50,754 nucleotides of DNA from Lachnospiraceae bacterium (GTDB lineage Bacteria > Bacillota > Clostridia > Lachnospirales > Lachnospiraceae). Location: assembly GCA_017467805.1 (NCBI GenBank), contig JAFUKJ010000029.1:1-50754 (forward strand). Direction: 5' to 3'. Numbering within the stretch: the stretch's first letter is position 1; each line of letters starts with the position of its first letter. Below the pieces are notes generated by a model. That model had not been told where the DNA came from. It saw only the letters and a list, made by a program, of their open reading frames with translations, and ran no database searches. The translations under genes were made by a program, and so were the position numbers. Shown here one piece after another: positions 41,814 to 50,754 of this stretch.

Positions 41814-41845
41814 AAAAGCAGTTACATTATGTAGCTGCTTTTTTG
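41814..41845 (+). terminator. intrinsic terminator after the tRNA genes
   Basis: AGCAGTTACA/TGTAGCTGCT stem with a T-G pair and a 3-nt loop, followed by six T. Confidence 0.9.
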
Positions 41846-41873
41846 TGTGAAAATTTGCTTAACTGCATTTATA

Positions 41874-41903
41874 TTGACAATCAATCAGACGGTGACTTAC
41901 AAT
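41874..41903 (+). promoter_or_regulatory. sigma-A promoter of the transglutaminase-like gene
   Basis: TTGACA (41874-41879), 18-bp spacer, TACAAT (41898-41903). The rest of the gap between 41494 and 41963 holds the tRNA genes, their terminator and this promoter. Confidence 0.65.
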
Positions 41904-41963
41904 AGAATGGAGTATAATTCAACAATGGAAAGCAACTACATTATTTTATGGAGGTAGCCGGAA

Positions 41964-43025
41964 ATGAATTTGTTAGATAGGAAATATGATACATACCAAT
42001 ACCATAAGTTGCTGATGGCAATTTCTGTGTTATTGGTTTTCTTGTTTTGTGGGGAAATAACCATACAAGCGGAGGAATATACTGTATCGGATGCTGCAAT
42101 GGTTCTGTATACGACGGACCAGGCAGGACTTTATGAAGAGCCTGATTTGCAGGCGGTTCCAGTTATGACTTTAGAGGCGAATCTGCCGATGCAGGTAACT
42201 GGCATTACATCGAATGGCTGGTATCAGGTGGCATTGAATGGTGTGTATTATATACCTGGTTATGCTTTGACGGATATGACAAGTATTCAGCAGCCTGTAG
42301 TGGCGCCTTATGAGATACCAATATATGCTGATCAGCTTACTTATAGAGTTAATACGATTGAGGAAGCGCAGGCGGCTAGGAATGAAGCGGCTATGAAGCA
42401 TGCAGGGACGATTACCGTATATAGCGACACATTAACATTTTATACAATTTATGATGTGTTCTCGGAAATGATGAGGTCATCGGTGTTAGATTATGGAACT
42501 GCGAATATTCATTCAGTGTATGTTAGAGGCGGTGCGGGAAAATATACAATTACCTACGATTATTTAAGCAGTGTGGAGGAAGAGGTTTATACAGAGGCAG
42601 CAGTTGCAATGCTGATACCGTATTTTAATACAGGTTCTACCTATGATAAGGTATTGCAGGTGCATGATTATATATGTGGTGATGTGAATTATTCTTATGA
42701 GACTGCGCAGGGTGTTGCGGGTTTTGATTTCCGTTCGGCTTATGATGCCCTTGATAGCAAGGTAACGGTATGCTCAGGTTATGCGCTTTTATTCCAAAAG
42801 TTTATGGATCAGATGGGAATTCCCTGCTATGTAGCAGCAGGTAAGGTAAATGGTGTAGAGCATGCATGGAATCTCGTGAACATTGATGGTCAGTGGTATC
42901 ATATAGATTGCACGAATGATGACAAAAGCTCTGGAATTGTTCGAGACTTTTTCTTAAGAGGTTCTTCTTATGCAGGTGATACGTGGGGAGGAATTACTCT
43001 TAGTAAGACAGATTATGGGAAATAG
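41964..43025 (+). CDS. Secreted transglutaminase-like cysteine protease
   Basis: The 353-aa exported protein has a signal peptide (hydrophobic about 15-33), an SH3-like wall-binding region (about 40-105) and a transglutaminase-like domain in the C-terminal half: Cys in VTVCSGYALLF, His in GVEHAWNLV and Asp in WYHIDCTNDD make the catalytic triad. The triad and the length match Clostridia surface transglutaminase-like proteases of unknown substrate. A strong upstream promoter and GGAGG site support the start. It is followed after 18 bp by a DegV gene. Confidence 0.83.
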   Translation: MNLLDRKYDTYQYHKLLMAISVLLVFLFCGEITIQAEEYTVSDAAMVLYTTDQAGLYEEPDLQAVPVMTLEANLPMQVTGITSNGWYQVALNGVYYIPGYALTDMTSIQQPVVAPYEIPIYADQLTYRVNTIEEAQAARNEAAMKHAGTITVYSDTLTFYTIYDVFSEMMRSSVLDYGTANIHSVYVRGGAGKYTITYDYLSSVEEEVYTEAAVAMLIPYFNTGSTYDKVLQVHDYICGDVNYSYETAQGVAGFDFRSAYDALDSKVTVCSGYALLFQKFMDQMGIPCYVAAGKVNGVEHAWNLVNIDGQWYHIDCTNDDKSSGIVRDFFLRGSSYAGDTWGGITLSKTDYGK

Positions 43026-43043
43026 CAGAAGGATGGAGGAATT

Positions 43044-43931
43044 ATGAGGGATTATGTATTGAGTTGTTGTTCGACAGCAGATTTGACAAGGGAACACTTT
43101 GAGAGCAGAAATATTAAATATGTATGTTTCCACTATACGATAGAAGGCGTAGAGTATCCTGATGATTTAGGAGAAACCATGAGCTTTGAGGAATTCTACA
43201 GAAGAGTATCTGCAGGCGCAATGCCTACGACATCTCAGGTAAATGTAGAGCAATACATTGAGTTTTGGGAGCCATATCTAAAGGAAGGCAAGGATATATT
43301 ACATCTGACACTTTCCAGCGGTATTTCAGGCACTTATAATTCAGCATGTGTGGCAAGAGAAGAACTGATTGAGAAGTATCCTGATTGTAAGATATATGTA
43401 GTAGATAGTCTTTGCGCTGCCAGCGGTTATGGTATGCTGATGACGATATTGGCGGATAAGAGAGATGCGGGGGCTTCAGTTGATGAGCTGTATCAGTGGG
43501 TAGAGGATAATAAGCTTAATCTTCAGCACTGGGTGTATGTGACTGATTTATCTCATTTAAGAAGAGGTGGACGTATTTCCACGGTATCAGCAGTGGCAGG
43601 TTCATTATTAAATATTTGTCCTATCATTAAGGTAAATGTAGAGGGTAAGCTTTTGAATGTAAAAAATGTTCGTGGCAGAAGGAAAGCTATGGATGAATTA
43701 TTTACTAAGATGAAGGAGCTTGCCATTGATGGCGAGAATTATAGCGGCAAATGCTATATTTCTCATTCTGCTTGCACAGATGAGGCGAGAAAGCTTGCAG
43801 ATATGGTTGAAGCAGCATTTCCGAAGCTTCAGGAGCCTGTATGCATTAACAGTATTGGTGCAGTAATTGGCAGCCACACAGGTCCTGGTACCTTGGTAAT
43901 ATTTTTTATGGGCGAGAAGAGAGCCGATTAA
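43044..43931 (+). CDS. DegV-family fatty-acid-binding protein
   Basis: The 295-aa cytosolic protein has the DegV fold: VLSCCSTADLTREHFE at the start, TSQVNVEQYIEFWEPYLKEGKDILHLTLSSGISGTYN and DLSHLRRGGRIS. DegV proteins (FakB) bind an acyl chain and deliver it to a fatty-acid kinase; which subtype this is cannot be told. It has a GGAGGA site and a terminator after it. It probably shares the transcript of the transglutaminase gene. Confidence 0.85.
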   Translation: MRDYVLSCCSTADLTREHFESRNIKYVCFHYTIEGVEYPDDLGETMSFEEFYRRVSAGAMPTTSQVNVEQYIEFWEPYLKEGKDILHLTLSSGISGTYNSACVAREELIEKYPDCKIYVVDSLCAASGYGMLMTILADKRDAGASVDELYQWVEDNKLNLQHWVYVTDLSHLRRGGRISTVSAVAGSLLNICPIIKVNVEGKLLNVKNVRGRRKAMDELFTKMKELAIDGENYSGKCYISHSACTDEARKLADMVEAAFPKLQEPVCINSIGAVIGSHTGPGTLVIFFMGEKRAD

Positions 43932-43946
43932 TATTGATAGAGCAAA

Positions 43947-43980
43947 GCCTGAAAGGATTATTAACCTTTCGGGCTTTTTT
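43947..43980 (+). terminator. intrinsic terminator after the DegV gene
   Basis: GCCTGAAAGG against CCTTTCGGGC (one G-U) followed by six T. Confidence 0.92.
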
Positions 43981-44006
43981 GTGCCAAAATATATCTGTAA
44001 ATATCA

Positions 44007-44035
44007 TGGAAAATAAATAAAGATATTGCTATAAT
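44007..44035 (+). promoter_or_regulatory. promoter of the MFS transporter gene
   Basis: TGGAAA (44007-44012), 17-bp spacer, TATAAT (44030-44035). Confidence 0.5.
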
Positions 44036-44075
44036 TTTATGTATATGATGCATAAAGAAAGAAGAGGCAATTTGT

Positions 44076-45275
44076 ATGAAACCCAATTATAACAGAACTA
44101 TAACGGCTTGCTTTATTGGTTATATCGTGCAGGCGATTGTTAATAACTTTGTACCTTTGTTATTTTTGACCTTTCAGAGTCAGTATCAGATACCGTTATC
44201 CAAGATAACCATGCTGGTAACCTTTAACTTTGGATTGCAGCTTATTGTTGATTTGATATCGGTTTCTTTCATAGATAAGATAGGCTATCGGGCTTCTATG
44301 GTGATTGCACATGTATGTGCAGCATTGGGGCTATTGATGCTTCCTGTTTTGCCTGAGGTTTTCCTAAGTATGGGGCAGGACCCATTTATTGGTATATTGC
44401 TTGCAGTATTAATTTATGCAATCGGCGGAGGTTTGCTTGAGGTGCTGGTAAGTCCGATTGTGGAGGCATGTCCATCTGACAATAAGGAAAAGACTATGAG
44501 CCTTTTGCATTCCTTTTACTGCTGGGGACATGTAGGTGTTGTAGTGATATCCACGATATTCTTTGCAGTATTTGGCATTGAGAATTGGAAATATGCAGCA
44601 GTATTCTGGGCATTGATTCCTGCGGCAAATGCTATATTGTTTACCAAGGTTCCGATTCGTCATCTCATCGAAGAGGGCGAGCAGGGACTTAAGCTAAAAG
44701 AGCTTATTGGAATGAAGACCTTTTGGATTTTTGTATTAATGATGGTATGTGCGGGTGCCAGTGAGCAGGCGGTGAGCCAGTGGGCATCGACGTTTGCAGA
44801 GAAGGGGCTTGGTGTAGACAAGACTATTGGTGATTTGGCAGGTCCTATGTCCTTTGCAATCTGCATGGGAGCAGCAAGAGCAATTTATGGAAAATACGGC
44901 GAGAAGATTCGTTTGCGCAGATTCATGCTTTATAGCACATGCCTGTGCATTATTTCCTATATGCTGATTGTATTTGTGCAAAATCCGATTGTGGGATTAC
45001 TTGGCTGTGCGTTGTGTGGTATGTCGGTTGGTATTATGTGGCCAGGTACCTTTAGTATGGCATCGGCGTCGATGAAGACAGGTGGTACGGCTATGTTTGC
45101 CTTTTTAGCACTTGCTGGAGATTTGGGCTGTTCGGGCGGACCGAGTCTAGTTGGCTTTATTTCGGGCTGCTTTGATGATGATTTAAGAAAAGGAATTTTG
45201 GTTGCAACAATTTTCCCTGTTTTATTGATTGTGGGCATTTTATTGAATCGTAACGATTCCAAGAATAAAAAATGA
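44076..45275 (+). CDS. MFS-family transporter
   Basis: The 399-aa transporter has twelve membrane helices; FNFGLQLIVDLISVSFIDKIGYRA (helix 2/loop 2-3 motif) and the inner half-symmetry fit the major facilitator superfamily, in the FucP/sugar-type rather than drug-type shape. Neither substrate nor ion is evident. It is followed after 22 bp by the lipase-like gene, so the two may be co-transcribed, and precedes the glycerol operon. Confidence 0.85.
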   Translation: MKPNYNRTITACFIGYIVQAIVNNFVPLLFLTFQSQYQIPLSKITMLVTFNFGLQLIVDLISVSFIDKIGYRASMVIAHVCAALGLLMLPVLPEVFLSMGQDPFIGILLAVLIYAIGGGLLEVLVSPIVEACPSDNKEKTMSLLHSFYCWGHVGVVVISTIFFAVFGIENWKYAAVFWALIPAANAILFTKVPIRHLIEEGEQGLKLKELIGMKTFWIFVLMMVCAGASEQAVSQWASTFAEKGLGVDKTIGDLAGPMSFAICMGAARAIYGKYGEKIRLRRFMLYSTCLCIISYMLIVFVQNPIVGLLGCALCGMSVGIMWPGTFSMASASMKTGGTAMFAFLALAGDLGCSGGPSLVGFISGCFDDDLRKGILVATIFPVLLIVGILLNRNDSKNKK

Positions 45276-45297
45276 ATGTAAAAGTGGAGGGATTCGG

Positions 45298-46224
45298 ATG
45301 AATAAAAGAACAATGAAAATTCCATCCTCAGATGGAGTACACAAGCTTCATGTAGTGATATGGGAAATAGAGGCGCCTAAGGCAATTGTACAGATATCAC
45401 ATGGTATGGTGGAGTTTATAGAGCGCTATGAGGAGTTTGCCGCGTATTTGAATGAGCGAGGTTTTTTAGTAGTTGGAAATGACCATTTAGGACATGGTCA
45501 GACTGCAGGAAGCGATGAAGATTTGGGTTATTTTTGTGATGCAAAAAGTGCTGCAGTGGTGGAGGATTTGCATCGGGTAACAACAAAGATAAAAGAAGAA
45601 TATCCTAATCTTCCTCTTTTCCTATATGGACATAGTATGGGCTCTTTTATGGCAAGACGTTACCTGATGACTTATGGGCAAGAGCTGACAGGTGCGATTA
45701 TTGCAGGAACAGGAAGAAAAAAGCCTTTAATTCTTGGCACTGCAAAGCTGATTAACGGAATGGTTGGCTTATTCAAGGGAGAACGTCATCGCTCAAAGCT
45801 TATGTCAAAGCTGGCATTTGGAACATATAATAAGAGGATTCCTAATCGACGTTCGGACAATGACTGGCTGACTAGAGATGAAAAGATTGTGGATATGTAT
45901 AATGCGCATAAGCATTGTATGTTCATATTTACGGTAAATGGCAATAGGACTTTGTTTGATGCATTAACTTTTATTCAGAAAAAGGAAAATATAGCAAAGC
46001 TTCCAAAGGATTTACCAGTGTTTATGGTGGCAGGAGCAGAGGACCCTGTGGGTGACTATGGCAAGGGTGTTGTAGAGGTATATGAGTCCTATAAGCAGCA
46101 TGGAATCAAAGACATTACATTAAAGCTTTATGAAGAGGACAGACATGAGATATTAAATGAGTTGGATAGAGAAACTGTGTATAAGGATGTGGCAGATTGG
46201 ATAGAGAGTAAGATGCCGCAATAA
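45298..46224 (+). CDS. Alpha/beta hydrolase, monoacylglycerol lipase-like
   Basis: The 308-aa cytosolic hydrolase of the serine aminopeptidase S33/monoglyceride lipase type has the nucleophile elbow YGHSMGSFM (Ser in GHSMG), the oxyanion HG region (QISHGMVEFIERYEEFAAYL), the acid AGAEDPVGDY and the His near EEDRHEILNE. It would release glycerol and fatty acid from monoacylglycerol or a related ester. It lies 12 bp before the glycerol-3-phosphate oxidation genes and is likely in the same transcript, which supports the substrate guess. Confidence 0.83.
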   Translation: MNKRTMKIPSSDGVHKLHVVIWEIEAPKAIVQISHGMVEFIERYEEFAAYLNERGFLVVGNDHLGHGQTAGSDEDLGYFCDAKSAAVVEDLHRVTTKIKEEYPNLPLFLYGHSMGSFMARRYLMTYGQELTGAIIAGTGRKKPLILGTAKLINGMVGLFKGERHRSKLMSKLAFGTYNKRIPNRRSDNDWLTRDEKIVDMYNAHKHCMFIFTVNGNRTLFDALTFIQKKENIAKLPKDLPVFMVAGAEDPVGDYGKGVVEVYESYKQHGIKDITLKLYEEDRHEILNELDRETVYKDVADWIESKMPQ

Positions 46225-46236
46225 GGAGGGGAAACC

Positions 46237-47682
46237 ATGTATGATGTAATCATCATCGGTGCAGGTGTAGTTGGATGTTGTATCGCAAGAGAATTGGCGA
46301 AAACAGAGCGTAATGTTCTGGTTTTGGAAGCATCCCTGGATGTGTGTGAGGGGACTTCAAAGGCAAATAGTGGAATCGTACACGCAGGTTTTGATGCGAT
46401 GCCTGGTACCTTGAAGGCAAAGCTTAATGTGCGTGGTAATCAAATGATGGATGAGCTTGCAGAAAAGCTGGATATACCTTTTCGAAGAAATGGTTCCTTG
46501 GTGTTGTGCTTAGAAGAGACAGGAAAAGATAAGCTACAGGAATTATATCAAAGAGGAATTGAGAATGGTGTGACAGGCTTACAGATTCTTACTGCTGATG
46601 AGGTAAGAAAGCAGGAGCCGCAGATTAGCACTCAGGTGGTGGCAGCGTTATATGCGCCTGCAGGCGGTATTGTATGCCCATTTGAGCTTACCATTGCTAT
46701 GGCAGAGAATGCTGCCGAGAATGGAGTTGTATTCAAGCGTAATCAGCAGGTAACGGCGATTGAGGAGAAGGAGCAAGGCTACCGTATTTTGACGAAGGAT
46801 GGCAATGCTTATGATGCTCAAATGGTCGTGAATGCGGCAGGTATCTATGCAGATGTGATTCACAATATGCTTCCGCCAAAGGAAGGGCATGAGCCTATGC
46901 AGTTGATTGCAAGAAGAGGTGAATACTGCCTATATGATAAAAAGGCAGGAGTGTTAACGGATAAAACCATATTTCAGTTACCTGGTGCATATGGTAAAGG
47001 AATATTGGTAACACCAACTATTCACGGCAACCAGCTTTTAGGTCCTACAGCGATGGATATTGAGGATAAAGAGGGCGTGAATACAACTGCCGATGGTTTG
47101 TCGCAGATTTTAGAGAAGGCGGCTAACAGTGTGCAGAGTCTCCCTTCCAAAGGGCAGATTATTACCTCTTTTGCAGGGCTTCGTGCGCATCATGAGAGTG
47201 ATGATTTTGTGATAGAGGAATCAAAGGCTTATCAGGGATTTATTGATGTGGCAGGTATTGAGTCACCAGGCTTGACCAGTGCGCCAGCAATAGGCGAATA
47301 TGTGGCAGAGTTGATTATGAAGCTTGCGCCAGCAAAGCTACGGCAGAATTTTATAGAGACCAGAAGGGGTATCAGAAGCTTGGAACAGGCATCTATGGAA
47401 GAACGCCAGCAGCTGATAAAGGAGAATCCTGCCTATGCGAATATTATTTGTCGATGCGAGACAGTTTCTGAGGGTGAGATATTAGATGCGATACACAGGC
47501 CTGTAGGAGCTGTTACCTTAGATGGCGTAAAACGCAGAACAAGAGCCAGCATGGGACGATGTCAGGGAGGCTTTTGTTCGCCTAAGATTATGAAATTATT
47601 GTCAGAGGAGCTGAATATCCCGATGGAGGAGGTTTGCAAGTCAGGTGCAGGCTCTGCCTCTATTATAGGAGATACAAAGTAA
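46237..47682 (+). CDS. Glycerol-3-phosphate dehydrogenase-like FAD oxidoreductase with BFD [2Fe-2S] domain
   Basis: The 481-aa flavoprotein opens with the FAD Rossmann loop IIGAGVVGCCIARELAKT. GTSKANSGIVHAGFDA and the second-domain FAGLRAH follow the GlpA/LhgO fold; the C-terminus carries CRCETVSEGEILDAI...GRCQGGFC, the four-Cys BFD-like [2Fe-2S] cluster. It is the catalytic unit that oxidises glycerol 3-phosphate to dihydroxyacetone phosphate anaerobically, in complex with the two following products. Confidence 0.87.
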   Translation: MYDVIIIGAGVVGCCIARELAKTERNVLVLEASLDVCEGTSKANSGIVHAGFDAMPGTLKAKLNVRGNQMMDELAEKLDIPFRRNGSLVLCLEETGKDKLQELYQRGIENGVTGLQILTADEVRKQEPQISTQVVAALYAPAGGIVCPFELTIAMAENAAENGVVFKRNQQVTAIEEKEQGYRILTKDGNAYDAQMVVNAAGIYADVIHNMLPPKEGHEPMQLIARRGEYCLYDKKAGVLTDKTIFQLPGAYGKGILVTPTIHGNQLLGPTAMDIEDKEGVNTTADGLSQILEKAANSVQSLPSKGQIITSFAGLRAHHESDDFVIEESKAYQGFIDVAGIESPGLTSAPAIGEYVAELIMKLAPAKLRQNFIETRRGIRSLEQASMEERQQLIKENPAYANIICRCETVSEGEILDAIHRPVGAVTLDGVKRRTRASMGRCQGGFCSPKIMKLLSEELNIPMEEVCKSGAGSASIIGDTK

Positions 47683-47725
47683 AGGTTTGTGATAGCTTGG
47701 CATATAGAGTCAGATGGGGGAAGTT

Positions 47726-48727
47726 ATGGAGAAACATAAAAAGATTGTGATAATTGGCGGCGGCCCTGCAGGAATGGCAGCGGCACTTGGCGCATATGAA
47801 GCAGGAATTGCCACACAAGATATATTGATTATTGAAAGGGACAAGGAGCTTGGCGGAATACTGAATCAGTGTATTCATAACGGCTTTGGTCTGCATACCT
47901 TTCGGGAGGAGCTGACAGGACCAGAGTATGCGCATCGGTATAAGGTGCAGATAGAGGAAAAGGGGATACCATACCTGTTAAACACAATGGTTATGGATAT
48001 TGGTGTAAGCGATTCTTCTGTGTGTAAGCAGGTAACTGTTATGAACAGAGAGCAGGGAATGCTTACGATATGTGCGGATGCAGTAATATTGGCAATGGGG
48101 TGTCGTGAGCGTCCAAGAGGAGCATTGAATATTCCAGGATACAGACCTGCTGGAATCTATTCGGCAGGAACAGCTCAGTATTATGTCAACTTAGAAGGAA
48201 AGCTTCCAGGTAAGGAAGTGGTTATCCTCGGAAGTGGTGATATTGGTTTAATCATGGCAAGAAGAATGACACTGGAGGGTGCAAAGGTTCAGGCTGTCGT
48301 AGAGATTAAACCAAAGTCAGGCGGCTTGCAGAGAAATATTGTGCAGTGCTTAGAGGATTTTGATATACCTCTTTTACTTTGCCATACAGTAGTGGATATT
48401 CGAGGTAAAGAGCGTGTAGAGGGCGTAACCGTTGCTAAGGTAGATGAGAAGGGAAAGGTAATAGATGGAACGCAGAGAGATTATGATTGCGATACACTAC
48501 TGATTTCCTGTGGTCTGATACCTGAAAATGAGCTATCGACTAAGTGTGGTATCGAGTTAGACCCGAAGACCTCAGGTCCTTGTGTAAAAGAGAATTTGGA
48601 AACGAACGTAACTGGTGTATTTGCGTGTGGTAATGTCTTGCATGTACACGACTTGGTAGATAATGTTTCAAAAGAGGCATATAGGGCTGGAAAATATGCA
48701 GCTGATTATATCGAATGTATGCAGTAA
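47726..48727 (+). CDS. NAD(P)/FAD-dependent oxidoreductase of the glp operon
   Basis: The 333-aa protein is a pyridine-nucleotide-disulfide-type flavoprotein with VIIGGGPAGMAAALGAYEAG as FAD loop, LGGILNQCIHNGFG with a redox-type Cys, GSGDIGLIMARRM as the second nucleotide loop and the ending GVFACGNVLHVHDLVDNVS. It is the Clostridial partner subunit of the anaerobic glycerol-3-phosphate dehydrogenase, receiving electrons from the flavin-iron subunit. ATG at 47726 is used (GGGGGAAG site 5 nt before); an ATG at 47714 sits inside this site. Confidence 0.86.
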   Translation: MEKHKKIVIIGGGPAGMAAALGAYEAGIATQDILIIERDKELGGILNQCIHNGFGLHTFREELTGPEYAHRYKVQIEEKGIPYLLNTMVMDIGVSDSSVCKQVTVMNREQGMLTICADAVILAMGCRERPRGALNIPGYRPAGIYSAGTAQYYVNLEGKLPGKEVVILGSGDIGLIMARRMTLEGAKVQAVVEIKPKSGGLQRNIVQCLEDFDIPLLLCHTVVDIRGKERVEGVTVAKVDEKGKVIDGTQRDYDCDTLLISCGLIPENELSTKCGIELDPKTSGPCVKENLETNVTGVFACGNVLHVHDLVDNVSKEAYRAGKYAADYIECMQ

Positions 48728-48741
48728 CGGGGGATGGGTAG

Positions 48742-49110
48742 ATGACAGAGAAGAAAGAACTGATTTGTATTGGATGTCCGAAGGGCTGCGTGCTTACTGT
48801 AACGATGGAGTCGGGTAAGGTGCAGGCAATTGGCGGTAATACCTGTCCTAAGGGAGAGGATTATGCAAGAAAGGAAATGCTTGACCCAAGAAGAACGGTT
48901 ACGAGTACGGTACGGGTGTTGCGTGGAAATATTCCTGTAGTGCCTGTAAAGACAAGTGAGGATATTCCAAAGGATAAGATTTTTGCATGTATGGAAGCTC
49001 TCAGGCAGGTGGAGGTGGAGGCACCTGTGCAAGTGGGAGATATTGTACTCAAGGATGCCGCAGGGACTGGAATTAGCGTTGTGGCAACAAGAGAGGTACA
49101 GGCGATATAA
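48742..49110 (+). CDS. DUF1667 protein, small iron-sulfur-type subunit
   Basis: The 122-aa protein has CIGCPKGCVLTV and NTCPKGEDYARKE, giving four conserved Cys likely to bind an iron-sulfur cluster, in the DUF1667 family. In Clostridia and other Bacillota this gene follows the two oxidoreductases of the glycerol-3-phosphate system and is thought to be its electron-transfer subunit. Fifteen bp after the oxidoreductase gene, 30 bp before glpK. Confidence 0.88.
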   Translation: MTEKKELICIGCPKGCVLTVTMESGKVQAIGGNTCPKGEDYARKEMLDPRRTVTSTVRVLRGNIPVVPVKTSEDIPKDKIFACMEALRQVEVEAPVQVGDIVLKDAAGTGISVVATREVQAI

Positions 49111-49116
49111 GGATAA

Positions 49117-50643
<1,527 letters not shown>

Positions 50644-50673
50644 ATTTCAAATATAAAAAATAAAAAAACTCTC

Positions 50674-50702
50674 TTGACACAGGCAGGAAACTATTGTAAT
50701 AT
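50674..50702 (+). promoter_or_regulatory. promoter of a tRNA gene
   Basis: TTGACA (50674-50679), 17-bp spacer, TAATAT (50697-50702), about 28 bp before the tRNA 5' end. Confidence 0.8.
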
Positions 50703-50729
50703 ACAAAAGTCGCTTAGTGAGCGAGAGAC

Positions 50730-50754
50730 GCCCAGATAGCTCAGTTGGTAGAGC
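50730..50754 (+). tRNA. 5' part of a tRNA gene, probably tRNA-Phe
   Basis: GCCCAGA acceptor start, then TAGCTCAGTTGGTAGAGC, the D arm, cut by the window end. The start is the one I associate with tRNA-Phe in Clostridia, but the anticodon is not included. Confidence 0.75.

Overview
The window looks like a chromosomal segment of a low-to-mid GC, Gram-positive anaerobe of the class Clostridia, most likely family Lachnospiraceae. This rests on the gene content: a mazG-HU-rqcP-yabP-yabQ-divIC-spoIIE-tilS-hpt-ftsH cluster in the Bacillota order, a split transketolase, a RibU ECF component under an FMN riboswitch, a glycerol operon with a DUF1667 protein, CPBP and DUF3021/LytTR genes, AGGAGG-type ribosome binding sites, and tRNA genes without encoded CCA. 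The assignment comes from gene families only; no marker gene was compared.

Layout. 1-9.2 kb is accessory. It has minus-strand genes for an SPFH/zinc-ribbon protein, an S51-like peptidase, a secreted ricin-lectin/C39-like protein and a macro-domain protein. These are followed by two small membrane-protein plus Xre-regulator modules, an unknown helical protein and a cardiolipin synthase. 9.3-16.2 kb carries a sugar-type ABC transporter operon without an ATPase gene, an unknown membrane-anchored protein, a LytTR response regulator, an acyltransferase and an AgrC-like kinase. 16.4-20.6 kb is a pentose operon (FGGY kinase, ribulose-phosphate 4-epimerase, two transketolase halves). 20.7-26.4 kb holds a lipid kinase, CCA-adding enzyme, CotS-like protein, PEGA lipoprotein and MazG. 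26.4-33.6 kb is the conserved HU-to-ftsH cluster with sporulation genes. Its spoIIE-like gene encodes only a soluble, shortened protein, although it sits behind a promoter with the 21-bp spacer known from Spo0A-dependent promoters. yabP has a good sigma-E-like promoter.

33.6-34.5 kb has no protein gene but is full of signals: a promoter, a terminator, a roughly 300-nt region that folds into a closed multi-helix structure (17-bp perfect closing helix and an internal 19-bp helix), then a promoter and an FMN riboswitch before ribU. I could not assign the large RNA to a known class, and it is the best candidate for something undescribed. 35-41.5 kb has a PNP-oxidase-like protein, a DEAD-box helicase with a DbpA-like tail, a CPBP protease, a membrane protein/LytTR/DUF3021 group and a MATE exporter. 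tRNA-Tyr and tRNA-Leu follow. 42-46 kb holds a transglutaminase-like protein, DegV, an MFS transporter and a lipase-like hydrolase. 46.2-50.6 kb is a glycerol 3-phosphate oxidation operon ending in glpK. The window ends inside a further tRNA gene.

How the genes work together. The lipase-like hydrolase next to the glp operon suggests a route from glycerides to glycerol 3-phosphate. The pentose operon feeds L-ribulose or a related ketopentose into the non-oxidative pentose phosphate pathway. Several small regulators (two Xre, one or two LytTR systems) sit beside membrane proteins and candidate operators, suggesting envelope-linked local control.
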